Positions 24,501-36,500 of a DNA stretch of 64,000 nucleotides are shown one piece after another. A program made the translations under genes and the position numbers. Under the pieces are notes generated by a model that was not told where the DNA came from, ran no database searches, and saw only the letters and a list, made by a program, of their open reading frames with translations. Position 1 is the first letter of the stretch, and every line of letters starts with the position of its first letter. The DNA is from Halictus rubicundus (Eukaryota; Arthropoda; Insecta; Hymenoptera; Halictidae): positions 12,564,220-12,628,219 of the forward strand of contig NC_135151.1 in NCBI RefSeq assembly GCF_050948215.1, given 5' to 3'.

Positions 24501-27500
24501 TAAACCCTGAAAGTATCTAACAGGTAAGAATTAATTACAATCGTCTACATTGCACATGTTTATTTCAAGGTTACTATGAACATACGATTATTATACTTTG
24601 TACTACCTTTTCGTTTTTATTACTATATCTTCTACAGTAACGTCAATTGAGGAAACAGGTCTTATTTAGAATGAAAGCTAGGAAACATCGTGAAACCTGT
24701 TTTTCTAAAGATGGCAATTATAAATTCCTTCAATGAATTTTCTCTCTGAAACAGTCAAAAGTTTAATTATTCCTGATTTTCGTAACTTCTTACTAATGCT
24801 TGTAGATTTCAAAAATATGTTACTGTGGTTGTGCTATTCATTAACGTTATTGGTGAATGAACTTGATGGTTCTCCCGCCATCTTGAAACTGTGATTATGA
24901 AGATGAAAAATTGTGCAACGAAAAAGAAGATGCCCTACGAATTCCATTACAGAATGTTTTGACAACATCACTAATTCGGAGAAATCCAGAATTAGATAAA
25001 AAATAAAAAGTTCGTGTCGTACGGATTATTCATATCTTTAGTGTCAATTTTCAAAATGGAAGTGTTAGACGAAGACCGAAAATCTACGAAGGATCTGCAA
25101 AAATCTGCAATAATGTGCGAAGTCGATGCGGATCGTTGGCGTTTCAGATGTACGCGATTTATCGCGATCTCTACGATCGCAGGACAGACGGTGCATGCAG
25201 GAAGCTCGATCCGAGCTCAGTATTAATCGAGCCGTCCGATAGCACGACAGGCTTACGATGTTGTTATGAGACCGGCGCTTTGAGTTCGATCAGATTGATA
25301 AAAAGTTCATCGCACGCGAGAAACATCGTGATTGGTTTTTTCATCGACGTTCTCTTCTGGTAATGGGCCGCTGCAAAAAATTCGTCACACCGCATTGATC
25401 ATTGAATCGCTCATCCAACGATCCAAGACAAAATTAATACTGCCTTCCGCGATTTCTAAGTTAAGAAACTCAATAACACCGAAGTCGGTTCGTTCTTCGA
25501 ATTTTGTTTCGACCACCAATACTCCACCATTACAGTTTGTTTAAAAAATTTTGTGGTGCACGAATCGTGTTCGCGATTGCAGGAAAAACAGTAGTAGACT
25601 GTAGATTGTTGTTATTGTGACGAAAGAGTATTTGTTCTCGTGACCATGTCGTGAATGACTTATTATTTCAGTTTCTGATATTACGTTGTAATAATTGTTA
25701 GAATGCCTTATATTCTTTACTCGAACGATTACAGTGTGAAAATACATATGGTAATAAATTATACAGGTCGGAAAAATAAATTTTTAAAAACATTTGCTCA
25801 GTCCAAAGATTGTTTCGTTAACTTTATATTTAATAATAAATATTTGATTTTGATAGATTATTATTTTCAAGAAACATTAGTATTTCAATTCACTTTTTTA
25901 CAGTGACCTATATTTTACGTGTCCACTTTCGAAATCTACGAATTCTTTGCATAATTATGAAACCGCGTCGTCGATCAAAAATTTCTTTTCTGATACTTTA
26001 CAAACTGTTGAAATATATTTTTCGAGGTTTATTTAAATATTAAAATTTCTGTAGGCTACATTTCACGCACCTTTCTCGTGTGTTTAAACTAGCGTCGGCA
26101 TGTCGAGAATGTTCTTGTCTTCGCTCTTGAAGGACTCGAACTGTATATAAATAATATCAATTTAAAGGTAACGGCGCGACACTTCGCAGTTATCAGTGTA
26201 TGTGTCCGATTTTCCAATTGACATTCGCGCCTCGCGCAATGCACCTCTGACCAGTCTCAGACGTCATCAAAGATCATTGTCTGTACTCCTTAGGATTAAA
26301 CAAAAATCTTCATTAGAAGGAAAATGTTTTAACAAATTGTTCAGCATCAATCTTCCGAATTATTTAACAGATCAGTCATTATCGTACATTAACACTAAAC
26401 CTACCACGGCCGGTCAAATTGACCTTTTCAAACTTCTGCGTACAATTTCGTACGACTTTTTTAAAAGTATGTATACAATGTATAATATTTTTCAGTATTT
26501 ATTTCTCGTTATATTTTGACCGCGCACGGTAGGAATAGGTATACAAGAAGTGTCGGTAGGTTTAGTGTTAATATCGGATTTTTATAGTCATTTTTGTATA
26601 TTTATACATATTTAATATTCCCGCTTAATATTTTTCACTTGTATAATTTTTTAGGGAGCATTTTTTAATGCTCCCTAATAATTTTGTTTTATTATTTTTC
26701 CACGTAGAATGATCGGTACATTTCAATAATTATTTTTGGATACATAATTAATTATTTATGTACGTTTCTCGTGTTTAAAAGTTAATTCAATCTTTGATGA
26801 TCGCTATGCACACGATTTCCAAGGAAACAGACAATGATGAGAGAGTTGCATTATCGCATTTCATAATTTATTAACACATATATTATTTTCGACTTACAAA
26901 AATTATTAAAGAAAGTTGTTGCTTTGCAACTGATAAAGAAAATTTGTATTTTGCATAAAGATCCGCAGACTATTACATAAAAACATAATTATCGCAATAA
27001 TGAGGCAACATAATTCAAGACTTGGTCACCACACATTTTATCAAAGAATTTGTAACAACGAAGGAATTTCGATCACACAAGAAGAAATGCGCGGAAGAAT
27101 TACAGTGACTCGCAGCACGTAATATTCGAACACTTTGAAGGAGACAATAATGTTTTTAAGATTGGACCAAACGACGTAAATTTTTTTATGGCAGGGCCAG
27201 ATAAGAAATTGATAAAAAACAACCTTTAAAATTTTCTTCCCAATTTTTTCAAAATTTCTTTTTTACATCGAGCAGTACACGAACTATTCTAATTTCTAAA
27301 AAACAATTCCAAGTCGTTCGGTACACTTTGAAAACAGTAATTCTGTTTGAAATAGCGTCCAAGTATTACCGTGAGTCGCTGTAACTGACCATTTATCAGA
27401 TTCCAAGTTTCCGTTCGGGGATCATGCAGCGCTATGCCACGTGAACGAAAGCAACGCGCAATTAGTACTCATAACGATATCTTTGTAGATCAATGATGTA

Positions 27501-30500
27501 ACCGCGTAAAATACAAAGCGCGGAGGATGGCGAGTGGTTCGGCGTCACCGTCGCCGAAAAGAAAGGTCGAACTGGAGCGGATCATCGACATGGAGGACGT
27601 GACGGTGTCGGTGGCACCGAAACGGATGACCTCGACGCTGTTGTCACTGACGCGATGGCTGACGATGAGGAACACGCCTCGCGCCGAGCCGGAAACGGCC
27701 TGGCCGTCGGACGCGTGTACTCTAGAGTATGGGACCCCGCCGCCTATCGAGGAGCCACATTGTTATTCGATGTGCGCCAGCGAGAGTTCCTGCACCGAGG
27801 AGATGAATTGCATGTTGCAGGTCAACAAAGGTACAATCAGGAACCTTTTGACGGAGCAGATGAGAGGCGTGGGCGGCCGGCTGCATCTCCTCGACGATCT
27901 CCAGGCGGACAAGTTGGACTTAACTAGTCCCCAGCGAGTCGCCAAGACGTACAAGCGCCAGGAAATTAACACTCTCCTGTTGCACGCCAGCTTCGTCGGT
28001 CGTCTAGATCTTATCACCAATCTCCACGCCTCTGGAGCCGACTTGAATTATTCCGAGCAGGAGCAAGGTCTCACGCCGCTCCACCTGTGTGCGTTCAGCA
28101 ACTCGTTGGAAGGCGTGCAATACCTCCTAGCCAACGGTGCGATCATGAACCTGGAACGAAGTCGAACACCGTTCCACTATGCCGCGTTCGGAGACGCCTT
28201 CGAGGTAGCTCAGTATTTCCTTCAGTTGGGAGTCCGTCAGGAATCCCCGTGTTCCGAAGAGACTGTATTGCACGCGGCGGCCAGGTCGAACGCTCTGAAC
28301 GTTTTGAGACTATTAGCACCGCAAAACCCGACTCTGAACAGCCTAGACTGCAACGGATACGGCCCTATACACTATGTGGCGGACAGGGGAGATCCGGATT
28401 GCCTAACGGTGCTCCTGGATGCCGGGTGTCAGCTCGACCTGACGACCAGGAAGCGCGACACTGCTCTGCACCTTGCCGCGGAATCCAGTTGCGTGGAGAG
28501 CGTCGAGATCCTGATCGAAAGAGGCGCGAACGTTCACTTCAAGAACCACAGGGGTCAGACGGCCTTGCACATAGCCGCCCGCTCTCAGTCGTTGGAGTGC
28601 GTGGAGGTGTTGTTGAAGAAAGGCGGCTGCGACCCCGATATCGAAGACAACGACGAGAGAACGCCCCTGCATCTCGCGTTAGGGAGATCGCTGTTGGCCT
28701 ACGATGTCACCGAGTTTCTTATCAAGTGGAAGGCGAATGTCAACAAAACCGACAAGTACGGCTACACGCCGCTTCACATTGCCGCTTTGAATGAACTGTC
28801 CCAATGCGTCGACATACTGATCCAACGAGGAGCCGATCTGAGCGCAACGACGAAAGGCGGGACCAGTGCTCTGTCCATCATTTTGCGTAAAACACCGACG
28901 TCGTTGAACGTGTTCAAGCAGAGGCTGGACACGTCCATCACTCTCCATCAGCATGGATCCGCCACGGGCGAGGTGGAGCTCAGACTGGACTTCCATCCTC
29001 TGCTGATGCACCAACATCAGGGCGAGATCAGGTACCTGGGCACATTCGTAAAGGAGGGGTACAAAGAGATTCTGGAACATCCCCTGTGCCAGGCGTTCCT
29101 CCATTTGAAATGGCAGAAGATCCGCAAATACTACGTGGGCAGGCTAATCTTCTACTTGTTCTATGTCCTCATACTCACCGGCTGGGTAATGACTGCTCTG
29201 GCGCACAATTGCTACAACGAGTCGCACGGGCAATTAGACGCCACGCAGCCGCCGCTGTGCGCAAACACCACCGGCATCAATGGCTTCCTCTACAGGCATC
29301 CGGCCCTGCTCGAGGTCGAATGGTACGCGCTGATGGTGCTGACCATACTCGAAGCGTTTCGCAAGCTGACCAGCATCCCGACCTACCTCTCCGTTCGCCA
29401 GTTCTTCACCCAGGCTGAAAACATGGTCGAGTGGTGCGTGATCTTAAGCGTGTTCGCCACCTCGTTCATCTACACAGGCAGGACCTACCCCTGGCAGAAC
29501 CACGTGGGAGCGTTCGCGGTCCTCTGCGGTTGGAGCAACCTGATGTTGATGATAGGCCAGCTGCCTATCTTCGGGGCCTACGTGGCCATGTTCACCAGCG
29601 TCCAAGCACAAGTCTTTAAGCTCCTGCTGGCGTACGCTTGCCTCTTGGTAGGCTTCACGGCTAGCTTCTGCGTCATCTTCCCGCGCTCCAAGTCTTTCAG
29701 CAGCCCGCACATCGGTCTCATCAAAGTGCTCGTGATGATGACCGGCGAGCTGAACTTCGAGGACCTCTTCTTCCCCAGGGAGGAGGACGGCAAGTCCACG
29801 GACGTGGGCGGCACATCCTGGATACTGCTCCAAGTCTCCGCCCAATTGTCCTTCGTGTTGTTCCTTCTATTCGTTACTATAGTTCTGATGAATTTGTTAG
29901 TAGGAATTGCGGTGCACGATATCAAAGGACTACAAAAGACCGCGGGCCTGGCCAAACTCGTCCGTCAGACGAAGCTAATTTGCGACGTGGAGACTGCGCT
30001 CTTTCTAGGCCTGATGCCTAAAAGGCTGACCAAGTTTTTAAAATGGACCGCTCTGCTGCTGCCATCCCCTCTCAGAGCCGTGCTCACTGTCAGACCACTC
30101 AATCCTAGAGAGACCAGATTGCCGCGTGATTTGTTATCAGCTGCCCACAAAGTCGCTAAGGAACGGAAGAACGTGTCCGCAACCCTGTGCAGCAGGAAGA
30201 GCACTAGTACCGCCTACACCTACCTGAAGAGCGAGCCCTACTCGACGATCAGAAGGACACAGGCCGAGGAGAGTATCTTCGCCGACGAGTCCATGGTACA
30301 AGGAGAGCTGTCCGAGCTGAAAAAAATTTGCGAGAGGAATCAGGAGCTCCTGCAGGATCTATTGTTGGTGCTGATGACGGACAAGCGTTACGGAACGGAA
30401 AAGGAAAAGGATGCGGCTAATTAAATTCACTCCTACGTTCATGGAATCTCGGCGAACGCCCGTGTATCGTGTGAATGATCTTAGACGCTCCCGGGTTTGG

Positions 30501-33500
30501 AAAATCCGCGCCGCGAGCAACGGAAGAAATTGTAATACTGCGTCACGGTTTTAAATTAGAGGCGTCGATGATCGTAATTTGTTTGCTGCATATCGCCGTC
30601 GGTTTTGTATTTTTAAGACCTGACGAAATTTTGGAAAAGGAGGAACAATCAATGATGGACAGAATGCGTTATGTGCAATATCGGCGCGCGAGACCGTCAC
30701 GGAAGAAAGATTGCTGATTAAGCGTTTCGCATATTTTGCATTGCACATTTCGAAGCGAAATTCGGGGAAGCGTGAATGTATATTTGATGCGTACATATGG
30801 ATCGAGAAGGACTCTTTTACGGTTATGAACATGTTTTAAATTCGCATTAGTCGCACGGTTTCCATTGAGAGCTTTTTTCTTGAGCGTTTAATCTGTCGAT
30901 TCTTGGGATGGCTTTCACGCATAGCACACGCGACTACAAATTCAGATCGATGGAGATAATTTATATTTACATTGTTGTACAAATATTCTTTAGTACGCCT
31001 GAGAAATATTTTAATACTGTGTATTAAAAATTTTAATTCCGTCCACGAGATGAATAACGTAAGAATGCTGAGAGTGGGACCATGTAAAAATCGAATGTTA
31101 ATAGAGCGACGTCAAACGTGACGTACAAATATTATTTAATTGCTATATCGTTTGTTATCGTGTAAATAAATGGAAAGTGTAAATACGACGCGATCGAATA
31201 GTGAACCTGATAAATTTTATTTTTTTAACTGAGTGTACAGAAAGATACAAATAAATTATATTTTCCATACTACATAGTTAGGAAATTTTGATGTGGACAC
31301 GATTTTACATATTTTAGATTTAAATTAATAGTAATTTATCAGTGATAATGGTGAAGTAACGAATGCCTAATGTACATGAAAGAGGTACATGGTGAGTTAA
31401 AGAAATGGTGATTAAACAGGTGAAATATTTATGTATCGTTGAGTATTGTTTTCTACAAGTATTTTATACATTTTAAATCGCAATTCATGATAAACTATAA
31501 AGCTAAACTTTGTCTAGCTTATATTATAACTGTTGAAAATTATAATAAATTATAAAATATAATGCTTGCTTTTCAGGGGGATATCTATTACGGGGAATTG
31601 CTAGTTCATTAAGTGTAAAATTAGTACAAGAGTGGTTGAACGTGGTGAGTCAGTTAATTCTGACACTTTAAATTACTCGTAAGCCATTTGTTATACGAAA
31701 AAAACGTTTCAAGTAATTTAAAATTTTAAAGTGAGGTGACTCACCTTGTGTAAACTAAAGTTAAATTTAAATACGTACAATACAAATTGTTTCATTATAT
31801 TCAGAGAACATTCTGAATTGGCAAGAAACAAATAATTCTCCGAGCTTTGAAATATTTCGTTAAATAAATCTAATCGTGTGCAAAAGAAGCTCTTTGGAAT
31901 AAAACAAATAGCTATGATGTTGAAATTAATTTTTCGCGATAACATTACACCGTTTCGAATAAGCTACACAATAAAATTCCTTTCTTTTTCCGACATCCGC
32001 AAGCTATCAAACGCGACACGTGCAAAATAACAACAATTCCTCGATTATCGTCCGCGGCGTTTTCTGTCAAAATAAATCACGTTCCTTTGAAAATGTATGT
32101 ATTTTGTTCTTGTTTGGTCTACGTGCCAGTTCGAAACACGGCTGTTGTACAATCGCGTTGCTTGTGCCCGGAGGGACAAAATTTCAGCGATTCTAAACAT
32201 GTTTCGCAAGATACATATCTACCGAAAAGAAAAACGAGATGTCGAACGGAGGCGGAATGCAAATCAACAAACGCTAATCGGTAGTATAGAATTTAACGGT
32301 TCTCACGGTTTATTTCCGACTTCCATTGTGGAACGACCAACCAACCGCGAACGCAAACACACTTTCTGCAATTAATTTGTCAGCTGCTAATTTTCTGCAA
32401 ACACTGTACGATTACATTTTTGAACCATTTGGACAAAAATTTTATTGAAACAGTACTTAATTTTCCACATTCTCATACAGAAAATTAATCAAGTGTATGA
32501 TGAATTTAACAAATTGTGTTGAATAATAAATTGACTGGACAAATTAAGATTTCACAACTTCACAAATTTTATTTTATTTTATTTAAATTTAAAATCGTGT
32601 CTCGTACACAAAATTACTCAAACGTATAATAAATTCAATAAACTGTGTTGGATTAACAAATTAACTTGACAAGTTAATATTTCATAACGTCACGTAGGGT
32701 ATAGTCTATCACACCATTCGATAGGGCTCCCAAAAAAAACCCTCTGTGATACGTTTCAAATTGGTACCTCTATCACAAGGATAGTTATAGGGTGAACACG
32801 GTTCAACGAATTATGCTCTACTTTTTTGTTGGACTCAAGAAAAAATAAACAAAAAGAGTCACTGTTGTTCCCGTAGAAATTTTTCTGGATGCTGACCGAA
32901 AATAATATCCTTCGGTTAGACTTTCAACTTTCACTTAATCGCGCTTACATTAAAAGGTGTTTTAGAATGTTACGAATACGAATTAGAGAAAAACAATGCG
33001 ACGATCAGCGGTTCGCGGGAAACATTTTCTTTGAATGATTCTTAACAAGTTTTAATTACGAAAACGCTCGATAATTGCTTCTCAGAATCCGATACCTCGG
33101 TCGATCTTTCGGTAATTAAGCATTCAAACACGTGCTTCTTTCGCTATCCTTGTCGATGTAGCCTCGAGGCTAGTTAACAGGCTTTGTCTCGGAAATTTAG
33201 GTATTTTTCCGAATATGATTACTTGGAATTTTAGATCAAATACATTTGCGTATAAGATTCTCATTTCAACATTTATAAATCAGTGGGTATCACAATGAAT
33301 AGTTTCTTATAAAATATTAACACTGATTTAATAATTTTACTTAATTTTCATTCTACTTTCTCAATAAATTAGGTTTCACTATACATTTCATACCATTCAT
33401 CGGCTATCATCAAAATATGAATTCTTCAATATCGGCTTATTTTTAAACACTATAATGAACTTGTAATTATAAGATTAGAAGCTTTAAAAACTTTGCTCGA

Positions 33501-36500
33501 CTACGTTCGAACTGCTTTCAAACACTATTTTCTTGACACAGAAAATTCTAGTTTGAGAGACAGCACACGTCGTTGATCTGACGTGGCGTCTAGTTACACT
33601 ACATTTGCATATGAAAATCTACCGTGCATAGGAAAGGTTGTCAATCGTTACAAATTGTCGCAATGATTTCAATTATTCGATCATACTTAACAGTTAATAA
33701 ATCGGTAATGAAGAACGATTATATTTCACTAGATCTGCAGATCCGTGTTACACAAGGGTAATATAAATTTGAATATCGAAAAATACTTCTATCCAAGTAC
33801 AAGTCACGAGACTTGAAATATTTTCTAGCCACAGACAATCGACGTATAAAATTTCTCACGACCACACAGATTGCTAATCCTAGAAAACTTGGAAAACAGT
33901 CTCGGTTTACAAGAAAAAAATATTAATTTTAATTTTGAGTATTATAATTGTAATTTTTAATATTAAGTTCGTGTTATTGACTATTTCCATTTTTCGCGAT
34001 TGTACCTTCGTTTCTATAAATGTTAACATTGTTCCTTCAAAAACAAGATGAAATTTCTAAGATGTGATTCACAATGCGAAACACGAATTTGGTGTAATCG
34101 GATTCGGGAATTATTCTAGACCTCATAAAATGTTCCTTCAAAATACGTGAATGTTTTAAAAATGCTTTATTACCAAACGCGTGCATAGGGGATTGAATTC
34201 GAAACAAAAAATACAATTGAACAAATTAGTAAAATGGTAGTAGAAATAGTTTATTTTTAGCCTCCATCGGCCATAAAAAGGAACTCGGTTTACAAATATT
34301 CTTATCTACACCTTAACCCACACATCCTTACCTACATCCACGCACGCGCTCATGCTACTTAGTAAAATGGTAATATTCGAATCTCCTATGAAGATCCGCA
34401 ATTTTAAAAGGAATTTCGCTGGTAGAAATTTATTTTCTCAGTCTGGAAATAAGATGAACACCCTATCAATTTATTTGCTCTTTATCTCGACAGTTTATCT
34501 TTTATCGTTCCTATCACACTTCGACGTTCTGCAATGCATAAACATTCACAAATCGAAAATAGTTCACACGATTTTTTGACCTTCGTGTTTAGATTAATGT
34601 TTTTCGAGTTCTTAACTCGTTCAGATCCAACGTTGCGTAAACGCAGTATTCCACTTGCAATTCAATTCGATGGACTTACATTATTGAATTCTGTTTGTTC
34701 AAGTTGCATTTGTGAAAGAAAATTTTTGAAAGTTTCTCCTCCCGCCTGGGCAGTAAAATATTTCGAAACTATCAGAATATTCATAGCTATGATAAACCAA
34801 TTTCGTTGTGAAGCATAAAATTCTTATATAGTGTAATATATAAATTAACGTTACTTAGTAATATATAAGTTACGTTATCATCGTTTACGTTTGCATATTT
34901 CATTTCACAAAAAGCTCCGGCCCAAAGGTTCTCTTGCAACAGTCGTACTCGTTCTTGTACACTGTCGTAAGTGATAAACAATTACACATATGAAAATCGT
35001 CTTATTCGATCGTTTAGAGCTGAATGAATGAAACTGAACGGCCGGTATATCATATGTATGGCGATGATTTGCATGTTGTGCAAACTATTACAATGCTCGT
35101 CCAAGATGGCGGCGAACCTAGTTTAGGTTTCGGCATATTTGGACGTACCCGTTGAAATTCGGCTATCAGCTACCAGAGAGAGAAATAACCGGTTCCAATC
35201 CGTAAGAAATCATGATGGTCTTACGGTCGGTACGATGATAGCGCACAATTACTGGCCGCGATGGAATTGAACAAGGACGCTGTGTTTCAGGCTCCGGGAG
35301 GTGTATCTAGATTTTACGGAACATCTTTAAGTCCGGTGGATCCGTCAAAAGGCTCACATCATCGCGGACTCTTGTCCGGGCGTAACGTGTCTCTTTCAGC
35401 TCCGACCATTTTTCTTTTCGGTCGATCACGACCGATCAACGATTTCGAAATATCGTCGTGCCCACCGTGCTGGATCCGGGATACCGCCAGTGAACGCTGC
35501 TTCGTACGTTTAAAACATCGAAAACCGAACAGCCAGTGACATTAACTCAGTTAATTGAGCATAACTTCGTCGCAGTGCAATAGTGAATTGTTTCAGTGAG
35601 ATCATGACACTATACTCTTCCACAAAAGCTGAAATAGACGCTGAAATGACGATTGATGGCGGCTGCTCAATGTAAGATTTGAAAATCGTCATTTGGTATT
35701 TCGTAGCACTGTCGAGAACTGAGGTCTACGGGGTTGAATAATTTTCGAGAGAACTCTGTCCGAACTCAGACATTTAGAGAGACGTCTGGTTTTTCGTTAA
35801 ACTTTATTCAATGTGATATTTTACGAGAACGTATTCGCGTTCGTTTGTTCGTACATAGAAAAACAATTACGTTTTGTTCGTTCGTGAATTTTGTATTACC
35901 TTTCCGTGACTGATTTGTAATTCAAACTGCTGAAATTGCCCCAGACTCCGGTAGCGCTGAGTCAACGCTGTACTCGTGCGAGAAAGAACAATGATAACGG
36001 ATCCATTATTTTCATGTCGGTATTTCAATGACAAACTAACTCCTGTCTTAACGCTTTCAAATGCTTCGAATGAAACATCTTCGACGGAAGCGATGAAGTA
36101 TTTCCATCTTTTTTTTTTTTTTAGTGTAGCGCAAAAAAACCCGTTTGCATATAAGAACTTTTCGAGAGCCGTGGCGTTTGAACCTATCGAGCGGCAGTTT
36201 GTTCGCAGGCTTCCGCACCGGCCGTCCGCTTCGGAATAATTAGCATAATTGCGACAACCTATCTGATACAAAGTTAAAAAGTTCTCTACGTGCAAATTTG
36301 CTAGTTCCACGCGCGAACCGCAATGGTTATGCGGCAGAATTCTCGTTTTCTTCCGTGTCCTCTCCCGTCTCGTAGATATTCCGCGAGTGTTTCGGTGATC
36401 TCGAGCGCGAGACGAATCAATCAACTACGCTCGATCATAGTTCACCGAGAATTAAAAAACACATCGGTGATTTTTGTTCGGCATCTGACGGAAGCAATCC

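Larger units (their letters stand above)
23498..27526 (+). other. Start of mRpS9 intron 9, upstream of the first TRPA gene
   Basis: About 4 kb. The first 1.5 kb is AT-rich and featureless. At about 25050-25550 the sequence becomes CpG-richer with short open frames on the plus strand; it may hold a 5' exon or promoter of the TRPA gene, but no domain is recognisable. It also contains a TATA-like box (26144), a MITE (26389-26571) and a perfect hairpin (26651-26678). Confidence 0.5.

Noticed and set aside
28087..28794. 235-codon plus-strand frame
   Set aside because: An out-of-frame shadow of the ankyrin region of TRPA gene 1, rich in Arg, Gly and Ser.
30475..30717. 80-codon frame with a hydrophobic stretch after TRPA gene 1
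   Set aside because: It lies directly in the expected 3' UTR, starts with no supporting context and matches nothing recognisable.
35867..36424. 185-codon minus-strand frame
   Set aside because: In CpG-rich noncoding sequence; Ser/Arg/Asn-heavy, no motif, no splice context. A chance frame is more likely.
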